Shown here: in pieces, positions 6,903 through 13,697 of the stretch
How the letters are laid out: the number at the start of each line of letters is the position of its first letter
Numbering within the stretch: position 1 is the first letter of the stretch
Virus record (IMG/VR): IMGVR_UViG_3300033821_000038
Coordinates: 1-40,514 of that record
Length of the DNA stretch: 40,514 nucleotides
Origin: a virus
Direction: 5' to 3' (one strand)
Notes under the pieces: generated by a model
The model's input: the letters and a program-made list of their open reading frames with translations, nothing else
What the model was told of the DNA's origin: nothing
Databases searched by the model: none
Position numbers and translations under genes: made by a program

Positions 6903-7478
6903 ATGAAAGAAATTATTTTGAAATCAAATTCCTTACGTGAAGTATCAATAAAATATTTTGGTTATGTTAATATAATAACATATAGTAAAATTAAGAAATA
7001 TATAAAAGATAATAATATTAATATTTCACATTTTTCTAAAAATCCTGCAAATATTAGACGAATAAAATATCCAAAAATAATTAAAATTTGTCCTATTTGT
7101 GAAAATGAATTTGAAACTAAATCAGGACATCCAAGAGAAAAAACAGTTTGTTCTCATTCCTGCGCTAATACTTATTATCGCACAGGAGTAGAACATCCTA
7201 ATTATAAAGAAGATGTTGATTTAAATGGTGAAGCAAAGCATAGAATAATATGTTTTAGATATCATGAAAAAAAATGTGTTTGTTGTGAAGAAAAAAATAT
7301 TGTGGAAGCACATCATCATGATGGAAATAAAAAAAATAATAAACCAGAAAATTTAGTTCCTTTGTGCCCAACACATCATCGTTATTGGCATAGTAGATTT
7401 AGACATTTAATTGAATTTGTTGTTGATGAATATGTAAAAAAATTTAAAGAAAAATCGAGTAGTAGTTCAGTTGGTTAG
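6903..7478 (+). CDS. HNH homing endonuclease
   Basis: The 191-residue protein has an N-terminal segment (SLREVSIKYFGYVNIITYSKIKKYIKDNNINISHF) also seen in the 11557 protein, then a Cys/His zinc knuckle (CPICENEF..VCSHSC). The C-terminal HNH module has CVCCEEKNIVEAHHHDGN..PENLVPLCPTHHRYWH. It lies between tRNAs of group 1, and its stop codon falls 23 bases inside the following tRNA-Pro gene. TATCTTTG at 6869-6876 is a likely -7 element. It is a free-standing homing endonuclease; its cut site is not visible but is probably a neighbouring tRNA gene. Confidence 0.85.
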   Translation: MKEIILKSNSLREVSIKYFGYVNIITYSKIKKYIKDNNINISHFSKNPANIRRIKYPKIIKICPICENEFETKSGHPREKTVCSHSCANTYYRTGVEHPNYKEDVDLNGEAKHRIICFRYHEKKCVCCEEKNIVEAHHHDGNKKNNKPENLVPLCPTHHRYWHSRFRHLIEFVVDEYVKKFKEKSSSSSVG

Positions 7479-7529
7479 AATGGGTGGTTTGGGACCATCA
7501 GGTCGGGGGTTCGAGTCCCTCTTACTCGA
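7456..7529 (+). tRNA. tRNA-Pro(UGG)
   Basis: CGAGTAG pairs with TTACTCG, and the T arm is GGGGG-TTCGAGT-CCCTC. The anticodon arm is GGTGG-TTTGGGA-CCATC with anticodon UGG. The variable loop is short. The first 23 bases overlap the end of the upstream HNH gene. Confidence 0.92.
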
Positions 7530-7552
7530 CTGATTGTCAAATAATTAACATG

Positions 7553-7628
7553 GTGATTGTAGAGGAATTGGCAGACTCATCTGACTGTGAATCAGAAATC
7601 TTGCGGGTTCGAACCCCGTCTTTCACCC
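7553..7628 (+). tRNA. tRNA-His(GUG)
   Basis: The anticodon arm is TCTGA-CTGTGAA-TCAGA with anticodon GUG. The T arm is GCGGG-TTCGAAC-CCCGT. The acceptor GTGATTG/CTTTCAC contains two T-T oppositions, so it is weaker than usual. Ends are placed from the acceptor stem plus discriminator. Confidence 0.85.
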
Positions 7629-7671
7629 CAAAATACGTGATAATTTGATTTATCATCTTATTACGTGATAT

Positions 7672-7744
7672 TGTCTCGTAGTGTAACTGGCAACATTTTT
7701 GACTCTGAATCAAAAGAGTGCAGGTTCGACCCCTGCCGAGACAG
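7672..7744 (+). tRNA. tRNA-Gln(CUG)
   Basis: TGTCTCG pairs with CGAGACA. The anticodon arm is TTTGA-CTCTGAA-TCAAA with anticodon CUG, and the T arm is GCAGG-TTCGACC-CCTGC. The matching CAG codon is present in leader peptide 1. Confidence 0.93.
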
Positions 7745-7794
7745 CAATAGATTTTATGCAATAAAAGCCGTTTTTCAGCTTTTTGCGCAAAAAT

Positions 7795-7877
7795 TCTCCT
7801 CTGGCAGAATGGTTAATGCATCGCCCTTTGAAGGCGACACTCTAACGGGTTTACAGGTTCGAGTCCTGTGGGGAGAT
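7795..7877 (+). tRNA. tRNA with UUG (Gln) anticodon on a Ser-like class II body
   Basis: TCTCCTC pairs with GGGGAGA, and the T arm is ACAGG-TTCGAGT-CCTGT. The anticodon arm is TCGCC-CTTTGAA-GGCGA, giving UUG. The 15-nt variable region (ACTC/GGGT stem) and TGGCAGAATGGTTAATGC D arm are those of serine tRNAs. CAA codons in leader 1 favour decoding as Gln. Confidence 0.85.
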
Positions 7878-7934
7878 CAAAATAACATGGGTATAAAACG
7901 CCCATGTATTAAAAACGTGGGCAAAAAAATTCCT

Positions 7935-7964
7935 TTTGATATCTCGTAATTATTATTATCTTTG
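7935..7964 (+). promoter_or_regulatory. Bacteroidetes-type promoter
   Basis: TTTG (7935-7938) and TATCTTTG (7957-7964) with an 18-base spacer lie 19 bases before the start of the 7983 gene. Confidence 0.8.
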
Positions 7965-7982
7965 TAAAAAATATTTATAATT

Positions 7983-8189
7983 ATGGAAGCAGAAGAATTA
8001 TTAAAGTATTTGAAAAAATGTGTTAAAGATTTAGATTGTGGATTTGAACCAATCATAACACCAACTATGTATGACCCAACAAAAATGCAATATGATGTTT
8101 CATTTATAATTATGGAAAAAGTCGAAGGTGGTTGTATACCAAGATTTACTGTAAATGTAAAAGATAGATTAAAAAGAAATTTTAATTAA
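7983..8189 (+). CDS. Small protein paralogous to the 2502 gene
   Basis: The 68-residue protein contains EPIITPTMYDPTKMQYDVSFIIMEK..PRFTVNVKDRLK, homologous to the cargo protein at 2502 in the IS607-like element. It has its own strong promoter and is followed after 3 bases by the receiver-like gene, so the two probably form an operon. Function is unknown. The association with an RNA-repair-type protein is the only hint. Confidence 0.7.
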   Translation: MEAEELLKYLKKCVKDLDCGFEPIITPTMYDPTKMQYDVSFIIMEKVEGGCIPRFTVNVKDRLKRNFN

Positions 8190-8192
8190 AAT

Positions 8193-8576
8193 ATGTACAA
8201 TTTATTTTTAGATGACTTCAGAATGCCTGAAGACGTATATAAATATTTACTACAACCAATATATATTAGCGTAAATTGGGAGATAGTTCGTAGTTATGAT
8301 GAATTTGTAAAAATCATTGAAGAAAAAGGAGTGCCTGTAATTGTTTCATTTGATCATGACCTTGCAGACGAGCATTATATGCAACGATTAGAATATGATC
8401 AGTATACTGAAAAGACAGGATATCATTGTGCCAAATGGTTAATTTATTATTGCATTGACAAGAAAAAAGAACTTCCAGCAACAATTCTTATACACTCAAT
8501 GAATTTTGCTGGAAGTCAAAACATTCAATCATTATTTGATAGTTATATTAAATCACTTACATTACCTTCTGCCTGA
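8193..8576 (+). CDS. Cyclic-phosphate-processing receiver-domain protein (cREC-like)
   Basis: The 127-residue protein begins NLFLDDFRMPEDV and continues WEIVRSYDEFVKIIEEKGVPVIVSFDHDLAD..TGYHCAKWLIYYCIDKKKELPATILIHSMNFAGSQNI. The LDD.R.P, VSFDHDL and TGY..AKWL blocks, then an H-S-M..G element, match the receiver-like family predicted to process cyclic phosphate ends in RNA repair. Such proteins are frequent in phages carrying RNA ligases, and this window has one at 22182. The family resemblance is clear; the biochemical role is a published prediction rather than something visible here. The C-terminus overlaps the 3' end of the converging gene by 15 bases. Confidence 0.8.
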   Translation: MYNLFLDDFRMPEDVYKYLLQPIYISVNWEIVRSYDEFVKIIEEKGVPVIVSFDHDLADEHYMQRLEYDQYTEKTGYHCAKWLIYYCIDKKKELPATILIHSMNFAGSQNIQSLFDSYIKSLTLPSA

Positions 8577-9692
8577 ACTACCACCAGAACTTCTACCACC
8601 ACCACTATAGCTACCAGAACTTCTACTACTACTGCCAGAACTCCCACTTGAATAATTAGAACCACTTGAATAGTTTGAACTTCTACTACTACTACTGCCA
8701 GAATTATAATTAGAACTGCTTCTTGATGAAGAATTATAACTTCTTGATGGTACAGAGTAACTACGTGATTGTGTAGTTCTTTGACTGTTAGGTGCAATAC
8801 TTCTCTGAGTGTTTGTCTGAGAATAAGTACGTGTTTGAGTACTTACGTTTGCCCTTCTGTTAAATAAACCGCCAGTTGTATTGACTCTACTATTATTATA
8901 TGCAGGTCTCGTACTCATACGTGGATTATTATATGAAGGACTATAGCTTCTATTAGTTTTTGAATATAATTCTTTAGTTTGTGGTTGAACTGTACGTCTA
9001 TTAGTATTTAACGAACTTTCCTGACGAGTATATTTATATCCATGATTACTATTATATCCACTACCACCACCATTATAATTATTATGTGAATACCAGTTGT
9101 TATTATTGTACTCATTATGATTCCAATAATTATATCTCCAAGGACTCCAATTAGAATACCACCAATTATTGAATCCAAAACCATAACCAAAGCCAAAATC
9201 ATTATAATACCAAGGATTCCAGAATGTACCCATAAACCCATAGTCCCAATTCCAGTAATAATTATCCATCATCCAATAATTACTATAAAGCCAAGGGTCA
9301 TTGTACATCCAGTAATTAAAACCACCATGATAAAATCTACCTATATTATAAGAGTATAAAAAAGGTTCGTATTCATAATAATTAACATTAATATCAGGAT
9401 TTTGTTTTACAAGAGTATCAACAATATATCTGAGAGTATCTTCGGTACTCATTCTTTTCTTATTTTTATGCTTTATTATTTTAGCATCTTTATCTGGTTG
9501 ATAATATATATCATCATACTCAGGTTTTGCAGAAGTCAGTTGATTTTCTGTTGCGTTATTACTTGAAGTCATTTGACTTTTTGTAATTGAATCTTCTCTT
9601 ACTTGCCAATATTTTTCATAATTGGACTGCTTTTGTGCTAATAATGTGAGTGTTAAGAGCACAAACATAACACTTAACAATAAATTTTTCAT
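8562..9692 (-). CDS. Secreted Tyr/Trp/Asn-rich low-complexity protein
   Basis: This 376-residue minus-strand protein has a typical signal peptide (MKNLLLSVMFVLLTLTLLAQ). A charged spacer is followed by a centre dominated by Y, W, N, F and G (NYWMYNDPWLYSNYWMMDNYYWNW). The long C-terminus is Ser/Arg/Gly/Tyr-rich with SGSSSR-type repeats. Proteins with this composition are common in Bacteroidetes bacteria as surface or matrix proteins but unusual in phages. A reversed CTATTTATATGAT motif lies upstream near 9723. It may act at the cell surface during infection or be host-acquired; no enzymatic domain is visible. Confidence 0.75.
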   Translation of the reverse strand: MKNLLLSVMFVLLTLTLLAQKQSNYEKYWQVREDSITKSQMTSSNNATENQLTSAKPEYDDIYYQPDKDAKIIKHKNKKRMSTEDTLRYIVDTLVKQNPDINVNYYEYEPFLYSYNIGRFYHGGFNYWMYNDPWLYSNYWMMDNYYWNWDYGFMGTFWNPWYYNDFGFGYGFGFNNWWYSNWSPWRYNYWNHNEYNNNNWYSHNNYNGGGSGYNSNHGYKYTRQESSLNTNRRTVQPQTKELYSKTNRSYSPSYNNPRMSTRPAYNNSRVNTTGGLFNRRANVSTQTRTYSQTNTQRSIAPNSQRTTQSRSYSVPSRSYNSSSRSSSNYNSGSSSSRSSNYSSGSNYSSGSSGSSSRSSGSYSGGGRSSGGSSGRR

Positions 9693-9763
9693 AATTTTAT
9701 TTATAAATTAAACATAATATCATATAAATAGCAAATTTCGTACCAAAAATTTAGTTAAAAAAT

Positions 9764-9775
9764 AATGTATTTATA
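9764..9775 (+). promoter_or_regulatory. GTATTTATA phage promoter motif
   Basis: TGTATTTATATA lies about 20 bases before the ATG at 9794. A similar motif (TGTATTTATTAT near 10262) precedes the next gene, at the same distance. Confidence 0.5.
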
Positions 9776-9793
9776 TAAAATATCATTATTGAT

Positions 9794-10258
9794 ATGAAAA
9801 ATAACAAACAACGACTTTTTGAAATGATGAATAAGGTTGGCGGTATGCCAATAAATGAATTTAATGTTACGCCAGAAGAAAATCAAAATAAATATCAAAA
9901 TTTAATTGATTTTATTGGAGAATCTCAAGGATATTCTTTTTATTTACATACAACAAATACTGAAGAAAATGCTAAATCAATATGCCAAACTGGTTTACGA
10001 TTTGAAATTTTTCAAAAAACTGTTGATTATATTAATAACGTTGATGGTTTAGTTTATATGTTAGATATCAGAAAACCATATGGAAATTTTACTGTTATTA
10101 TTCAAATCAATTCAAGTATTAAAAATTATGAGTCAATAAGTAAAAAAATTACGAATGAAAATGGTGAAGAAATATTTATTCTTCCATCACAATATATTAA
10201 AGGATATTATGATAGAACAACAAAGAAAATATTTCCAAATTCATCGTTTAAAAAATAA
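9794..10258 (+). CDS. ADP-ribosyltransferase-like protein with shared N-terminus
   Basis: The 154-residue protein opens with KQRLFEMMNKVGG, a shortened form of the peptide found on four other proteins here. The body, GYSFYLHTTNTEENAKSICQTGLRFEIFQKTVDYINN..YMLDIRKPYGNFTVIIQI, follows the pattern of small ADP-ribosyltransferase-fold proteins (H-T-T near the start, C..GL, then beta strands). T4-like phages inject ADP-ribosyltransferases packaged in the capsid, which would fit the shared N-terminus. The catalytic set cannot be assigned with certainty, so the activity is inferred. Confidence 0.6.
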   Translation: MKNNKQRLFEMMNKVGGMPINEFNVTPEENQNKYQNLIDFIGESQGYSFYLHTTNTEENAKSICQTGLRFEIFQKTVDYINNVDGLVYMLDIRKPYGNFTVIIQINSSIKNYESISKKITNENGEEIFILPSQYIKGYYDRTTKKIFPNSSFKK

Positions 10259-10285
10259 TCATGTATTTATTATAAATTCAATATT

Positions 10286-10729
10286 ATGAAGTCGAAATAT
10301 GGTAAACAAAGACTTTTTGAAGTTATGGGTAAATTGGATAAAACCTTCAAACCGACCTTAAAGGAAGATGTTAATTTGGGCGAACTTAATATTGATGAAA
10401 TTTTAAATAGTTATCTTGAAACCGCATTATGGGCAGAAGAAAGTGAAGAAAATGATTTAAAGGATAAAACAATTTACGATGTTGATAAAGAATCTGTAGT
10501 AAATTCAAAAATTGAAATTTATAATTTCATAAAAAAAGCACAACAAGAAGCACCTGATGAATTGAGTACATATGATTCTAAAGCACTTGGTCATAATTTA
10601 TGGCTATCCAGAAATGGACATGGTGCAGGATTTTTTGACGACAATAATGATAAATTACAAAACTTAGCCAGAAGCATAAAACCAGTTGACATATACTTGG
10701 GCAATGATGGCAAAGTTTATATTAGCTAA
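10286..10729 (+). CDS. Phage protein with shared KQRLFEVMGKLDKTFKP N-terminus
   Basis: This 147-residue acidic protein begins YGKQRLFEVMGKLDKTFKPTLKED, the best-preserved copy of the shared peptide. It is then largely helical (ELNIDEILNSYLETALWAEESEE; IYNFIKKAQQEAPDEL) and ends in a small folded-looking segment (DIYLGNDGKVYIS). No known family is recognised. It is the middle member of three consecutive genes (9794, 10286, 10747) with this N-terminus, each preceded by a short AT-rich leader. Confidence 0.65.
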   Translation: MKSKYGKQRLFEVMGKLDKTFKPTLKEDVNLGELNIDEILNSYLETALWAEESEENDLKDKTIYDVDKESVVNSKIEIYNFIKKAQQEAPDELSTYDSKALGHNLWLSRNGHGAGFFDDNNDKLQNLARSIKPVDIYLGNDGKVYIS

Positions 10730-10746
10730 TATTAATAATTAAAACT

Positions 10747-11100
10747 ATGAAAAAGTACGACAAACAAAGACTTTTCGAAGTCTTGGGTAAAATAGACCCG
10801 ACATTTAAACCAAGTGCACAACTTCTTACTGAATGGAATTTTGATAAGAAAAAAGGTGAAGGCAAAGAAGATGAAAAAGAAAAAGATTCTAAAAAGGACG
10901 AAAAAGAAGAAGGTTCTGGAAAGAAAAAATTTAATTTCGAAAAAAAGGAAGATAAAGAATCCAAAGAACATGAGGAAGCTGAAACTCCTGCAGAAGAAAA
11001 AGAAGAACACGAAGAAAAAGAAGAATTGAAGGAAACTGATGCTCCTGCAGCAAAAAAAGTGCCTGTTGTGAATTGGGATAAAGCAAAAGTTGGCAAATAA
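10747..11100 (+). CDS. Highly charged Lys/Glu-rich protein with shared N-terminus
   Basis: The 117-residue protein begins KYDKQRLFEVLGKIDPTFKPSAQLL, then becomes almost pure Lys/Glu/Asp/Ser low-complexity sequence, and ends VPVVNWDKAKVGK. The composition recalls phage internal-head proteins packed with DNA, though that is analogy. Extreme AAG/GAA content creates long open frames on the other strand, which I take as shadows. Confidence 0.65.
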   Translation: MKKYDKQRLFEVLGKIDPTFKPSAQLLTEWNFDKKKGEGKEDEKEKDSKKDEKEEGSGKKKFNFEKKEDKESKEHEEAETPAEEKEEHEEKEELKETDAPAAKKVPVVNWDKAKVGK

Positions 11101-11150
11101 TTTAGAATAATTCTAAATTATACATTTTATTGAATTTTTTTATAAAAACA

Positions 11151-11180
11151 TTTGTATTTATGAAAAAATGATTATCTTTG
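11151..11180 (+). promoter_or_regulatory. Promoter of tRNA leader 2
   Basis: TTTG (11151-11154) and TATCTTTG (11173-11180) are separated by 18 bases, matching the Bacteroidetes consensus. The -33 box runs into GTATTTATG. The leader start is 33 bases downstream. Confidence 0.8.
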
Positions 11181-11213
11181 TGCTTTAATATTAATTAATA
11201 AAAAATAGAAATA

Positions 11214-11312
11214 ATGAAAAGATTACTCGACATTCTGATGGCAGCCTTGAACTCAGTCCTATTATGGGCAGTGGAAGAGGATGATTATATCTTGTCGGGT
11301 CATGTGAATTAA
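11214..11312 (+). CDS. Leader peptide 2 (Leu/Val/Ala/Glu/Asp/Trp) of tRNA attenuator
   Basis: This 32-codon ORF encodes MKRLLDILMAALNSVLLWAV followed by EEDDYILSGHVN. Leu is encoded by TTA, CTC, CTG, TTG, CTA, TTA and TTG, five different codons. The downstream group carries Leu tRNAs with AAG, UAG, CAG, UAA and CAA anticodons, and also Asp, two Glu (leader GAA and GAG), two Val, Ala and a CCA (Trp) tRNA; all these residues are in the peptide. CTCGAC (11226-11231) can pair with GTCGGG (11294-11299), giving the non-stalled state. Function is inferred. Confidence 0.85.
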   Translation: MKRLLDILMAALNSVLLWAVEEDDYILSGHVN

Positions 11313-11354
11313 CACACAGAAACAACCTCCTTTCTTAAAAAGAAAAGACCCGAC
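11294..11354 (+). promoter_or_regulatory. Attenuator 2 antiterminator pairing
   Basis: GTCGGGTC at 11294-11301 (leader codons near the stop) is perfectly complementary to GACCCGAC at 11347-11354, the 5' arm of the terminator. The two structures are mutually exclusive. Confidence 0.8.
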
Positions 11355-11380
11355 TACCCTAAATTTAGTCGGGTTTTTTT
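11348..11380 (+). terminator. Attenuator 2 Rho-independent terminator
   Basis: ACCCGACT (11348-11355) pairs with AGTCGGGT (11367-11374), followed by a run of T. It sits between leader 2 and the tRNA-Asp gene. Confidence 0.9.
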
Positions 11381-11390
11381 GTGAGGTAAA

Positions 11391-11413
11391 GTTCTTTGAC
11401 ATGTTGGAAATTT
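11391..11413 (+). promoter_or_regulatory. boxA-like element before tRNA-Asp
   Basis: GTTCTTTGACATGTTGG followed by AAATTT lies between terminator 2 and tRNA-Asp. The same 21 bases, beginning TCTTTGACATG, occur at 36030-36050 directly before tRNA-Cys in group 4. GTTCTTTGA resembles the boxA antitermination signals of Bacteroidetes rRNA leaders. Confidence 0.5.
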
Positions 11414-11484
11414 CGAGATCGTAGTGTAATGGTAACATGACTCACTGTCTATGAGTTGTAGGAGTTCGAATCTCACGGTCTCGG
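11414..11484 (+). tRNA. tRNA-Asp(GUC)
   Basis: CGAGATC pairs with GGTCTCG. The anticodon arm is ACTCA-CTGTCTA-TGAGT with anticodon GUC. The T stem has two mismatches at its base. GAC and GAT codons are present in leader 2. Confidence 0.9.
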
Positions 11485-11556
11485 CAATGTTTGGAAATGT
11501 GATAATTATATATTATCTTTGCCGAACACATAAGTATTTATATTTAAAAATTAATT

Positions 11557-12228
11557 ATGAAAACAATTGACGAAAATACATTAAAATTTGCAGTTTTAAA
11601 CGCAAAAAACATTGCACAAGTAATGGCAAATATGAAACATGTAGATTCTTCCAGTGGAAGAAAAACAATAAAAAAATATATTATTATATATAATATAAAT
11701 ACTTCACATTTTGAAACAGTAAAAGAAAGATACGAAAGAGCACCGTATGTAATAAATGCCAAAATACCAAATTCTGATGTTTTTATTGAAAACAACAATC
11801 ATCACTTATCTGGATATAGTTTAAAAAAAAGATTATATGAAGAAGGATTAAAAAAACCAATTTGCGAAAAGTGTGGACAAGATGAAAATTGGCATGGTGA
11901 ACATATTGGTATGATACTTGATCATATTAATGGTATACATAATGACAACAGATTAGAAAATTTAAGAATTCTTTGTCCTAATTGTAATGCAGCATTACCA
12001 ACACATTGTAGAGGTAACATAAAATTAAACAAACAAAAACAAAAAATAGAACACATAAAGAAACGTTATATTAATCTGTCAATATCACAACGTAAAGTAA
12101 AACGCCCCGAATATGAAATATTAAAACAAGAAATAAACGATTTTGGATATACAGGAACAGGTAAAAAATATGGTGTAAGTGATAATGCAATAAGAAAATG
12201 GGTAAAAATTTATGAAAAATATCAATAA
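11557..12228 (+). CDS. HNH homing endonuclease
   Basis: The 223-residue protein has an N-terminal segment ending IKKYIIIYNINTSHF that matches the 6903 protein. A classical HNH module follows: CEKCGQDENWHGEH..LDHINGIHNDNRLENLRILCPNCN. The C-terminal helix-turn-helix-like tail is GKKYGVSDNAIRKWVKIYEKY. A TTTG..TATCTTTG promoter (near 11489-11520) and GTATTTATA (near 11531) precede it. The stop codon lies one base before tRNA-Glu(CUC), again placing an HNH gene directly against a tRNA. Confidence 0.87.
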   Translation: MKTIDENTLKFAVLNAKNIAQVMANMKHVDSSSGRKTIKKYIIIYNINTSHFETVKERYERAPYVINAKIPNSDVFIENNNHHLSGYSLKKRLYEEGLKKPICEKCGQDENWHGEHIGMILDHINGIHNDNRLENLRILCPNCNAALPTHCRGNIKLNKQKQKIEHIKKRYINLSISQRKVKRPEYEILKQEINDFGYTGTGKKYGVSDNAIRKWVKIYEKYQ

Positions 12229-12229
12229 T

Positions 12230-12303
12230 GCTCTCATCGTCTAATTGGTTAGGACATCACTCTCTCAAAGTGGGAATTACGGATTCAAATTCCGTTGGGA
12301 GTA
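12230..12303 (+). tRNA. tRNA-Glu(CUC)
   Basis: GCTCTCA pairs with TGGGAGT (G-T and T-G wobbles). The anticodon arm is TCACT-CTCTCAA-AGTGG with anticodon CUC, and the T arm is ACGGA-TTCAAAT-TCCGT. It decodes GAG, which is present in leader 2. Confidence 0.92.
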
Positions 12304-12307
12304 CAAA

Positions 12308-12370
12308 AAGTCAGATTGATATGAGAGTATTGTCTGGCTATCAGACAGTCAACCTAAATCTTTTTGACTT
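12308..12370 (+). ncRNA. Structured inter-tRNA spacer
   Basis: AAGTCA (12308-12313) pairs with TGACTT (12365-12370), enclosing the perfect hairpin TGTCTG-gctat-CAGACA (12331-12347). It fills the gap between two Glu tRNAs, and may be a processing element or a small RNA. Confidence 0.4.
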
Positions 12371-12373
12371 CAT

Positions 12374-12444
12374 GCTCGGTTCGTATAACGGTAGTACCTA
12401 AGACCTTCAATCTTAGTATGCGGGTCCAACTCCCGTACCGAGTA
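12374..12444 (+). tRNA. tRNA-Glu(UUC) with C33 and C55
   Basis: GCTCGGT pairs with ACCGAGT. The anticodon arm is TAAGA-CCTTCAA-TCTTA: anticodon UUC, but position 33 is C rather than U. The T loop is TCCAACT, with C at position 55. Pairing is otherwise clean. Confidence 0.88.
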
Positions 12445-12481
12445 CAAAAAATAAAAAGTGTTGCATATTATCTCTCAAATG

Positions 12482-12495
12482 ATTATATTTGCGAA
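12482..12495 (+). promoter_or_regulatory. Bacteroidetes-type promoter, -7 region
   Basis: TATATTTG, with a GTTG about 20 bases upstream, lies shortly before the ATG at 12505. It gives the PD-(D/E)XK/HTH gene pair its own transcription inside the tRNA group. Confidence 0.55.
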
Positions 12496-12504
12496 AAATA
12501 TATT

Positions 12505-13005
12505 ATGGGAAACTTAGATATCAACTCAGAAAAAGGACAGATAACAGTTCAACAAGAAACTAAAATGCTTAAGTACATTGAAGAATGCTGGGGAGTAACA
12601 GCAGTCAATACAAAGAAAAAAAGCGATCATGCAGATGCAGCTTGTGATGGTTTTTTAATTAAAGATGGTGAAGTGATTGCACTTTTTGAAAGTAAATGCA
12701 GAAAAATGACTCTTGAACAACTTAAAAATTATGGTACGTGGCTTATCACTTATAATAAAATAAAAAAATGCAAATTATTATCAGAATATCTTCGAGTACC
12801 ATTTGTTGGATTTTTATATTTACTTGATGATGATAAAATAATGCATTGGAATATAACTGATAGTGATGGAAGGTATCTTTTCGAATTCACACATGAAGAA
12901 ACATCAACACGAAGAACAATAAATGATGCTACACCAACAATCAGAGATAATGCATACCTACCAGTTTCTGAAGGTAAAATTGTTGAAAGTAGAAAAATAA
13001 AATAG
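12505..13005 (+). CDS. PD-(D/E)XK nuclease-like protein
   Basis: The 166-residue protein starts at ATG 12505; the frame is open further upstream only because it runs through a tRNA. It contains HADAACDGFLIKDGEVIALFESKCRKMTLEQLKNYGTWLITYNKI. The D..(x)..E-S-K spacing fits the PD-(D/E)XK nuclease core, followed by VPFVGFLYLLDDDKI. It is followed 3 bases later by an HTH gene. Such a pair could be a phage-encoded defence or exclusion nuclease with a regulator, but activity is only inferred from the motif. Confidence 0.6.
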   Translation: MGNLDINSEKGQITVQQETKMLKYIEECWGVTAVNTKKKSDHADAACDGFLIKDGEVIALFESKCRKMTLEQLKNYGTWLITYNKIKKCKLLSEYLRVPFVGFLYLLDDDKIMHWNITDSDGRYLFEFTHEETSTRRTINDATPTIRDNAYLPVSEGKIVESRKIK

Positions 13006-13008
13006 AAA

Positions 13009-13305
13009 ATGAAACAACTAATATTATTGCCTAAAATGCAACGCCAATTAGATACTGTTGGAGAAAACATTAAACTGGCAAGATTGCGTAGAAAATTTTC
13101 TATAGAACAAGTCATGGAAAGAGCAGATATATCATTGGATGATTTAAATGAAATCGAAAAAGGGTCACCAAATATCAATATTGGCAAATATCTTTTAGTT
13201 CTTAGGGTATTGAATTTAGAAAAAGATATTTATAAGATAGCCGAAAACGATATCTTAGGCAGAAAACTTCAAGATATCGAATTATTAAATAAAGAAAAAA
13301 AATAA
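13009..13305 (+). CDS. XRE/HipB-like helix-turn-helix regulator
   Basis: The 98-residue protein contains VGENIKLARLRRKFSIEQVMERADISLDDLNEIEKGSPNINIGKYLLVLRVLNLEKDI..ILGRKLQD. This is the Bacteroidetes HipB-type XRE domain, usually the DNA-binding antitoxin paired with HipA. No hipA is adjacent; the neighbour is the nuclease-like gene. It may regulate that gene or act as an orphan antitoxin against a host toxin. Its stop lies just before a tRNA-Val gene. Confidence 0.8.
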   Translation: MKQLILLPKMQRQLDTVGENIKLARLRRKFSIEQVMERADISLDDLNEIEKGSPNINIGKYLLVLRVLNLEKDIYKIAENDILGRKLQDIELLNKEKK

Positions 13306-13306
13306 C

Positions 13307-13380
13307 GCATCTTTAACTCAGGGGTTCAGAGTTCCTGCCTTACAAGCAGGGTGTCGGTGGTTCGAATCCATCAAGATGCA
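13307..13380 (+). tRNA. tRNA-Val(UAC), first copy
   Basis: GCATCTT pairs with AAGATGC. The anticodon arm is CCTGC-CTTACAA-GCAGG with anticodon UAC, and the T arm is GGTGG-TTCGAAT-CCATC. CCA is encoded (13381-13383). Confidence 0.94.
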
Positions 13381-13384
13381 CCAT

Positions 13385-13458
13385 GCTCCTTTAACTCAGT
13401 CCGGGAGAGTGTCTGTCTTACATACAGAAAGTCGGGGGTTCAAACCCCTCAAGGAGTA
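13385..13458 (+). tRNA. tRNA-Val(UAC), second copy
   Basis: GCTCCTT pairs with AAGGAGT. The anticodon arm is TCTGT-CTTACAT-ACAGA with anticodon UAC, and CCA is encoded (13459-13461). It has the same anticodon as the tRNA immediately upstream but a clearly different sequence, so it is not a recent duplicate. Confidence 0.93.
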
Positions 13459-13464
13459 CCAAAT

Positions 13465-13517
13465 ATCGGGTTGACAACCGATAAGTAATCTCAATCGGGA
13501 TATATCCCGATAATCAA
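13465..13517 (+). ncRNA. Paired hairpins between tRNA-Val and tRNA-Leu
   Basis: ATCGG-gttgacaa-CCGAT is followed by the perfect palindromic hairpin ATCGGGATA-TATCCCGAT. No T-run follows, so these are more likely RNA processing or spacer structures than terminators. Confidence 0.35.
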
Positions 13518-13518
13518 T

Positions 13519-13600
13519 CCGATTGTGGTGGAACTGGTAGACACGTGCGTTTAAGAGGCGCATGCCGAAAGGTTTGTGGGTTCGACTCCCACCAATCGGA
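13519..13600 (+). tRNA. tRNA-Leu(AAG)
   Basis: CCGATTG pairs with CAATCGG. The long variable arm is TGCCGAAAGGTTT. The anticodon arm TGCGT-TTAAGAG-GCGCA gives AAG when aligned with the next Leu tRNA. A reading of UAA would need a G-G mismatch. Confidence 0.8.
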
Positions 13601-13608
13601 CAAAATAT

Positions 13609-13691
13609 GGGGATGTGATGAAATTGGTAGTACATGCGAGTTTTAGAAGCTCGTGCCTATGGGCGTGAGGGTTCGAGTCCCTTCATCCCTA
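13609..13691 (+). tRNA. tRNA-Leu(UAG)
   Basis: GGGGATG pairs with CATCCCT. The long variable arm has a CCTATGGG hairpin. The anticodon arm is CGAGT-TTTAGAA-GCTCG with anticodon UAG, and CCA is encoded (13692-13694). It decodes CTA, present in leader 2. Confidence 0.9.
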
Positions 13692-13697
13692 CCAATT

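Noticed and set aside
10722-11096. Ser/Phe-rich ORFs antisense to the Lys/Glu-rich gene
   Set aside because: AAA/GAA repeats read backwards give TTT/TTC, so open antisense frames are expected by composition.
13009-13305. HipBA toxin-antitoxin pair
   Set aside because: The HTH protein is HipB-like, but no HipA kinase gene is adjacent; the upstream gene is PD-(D/E)XK-like instead.
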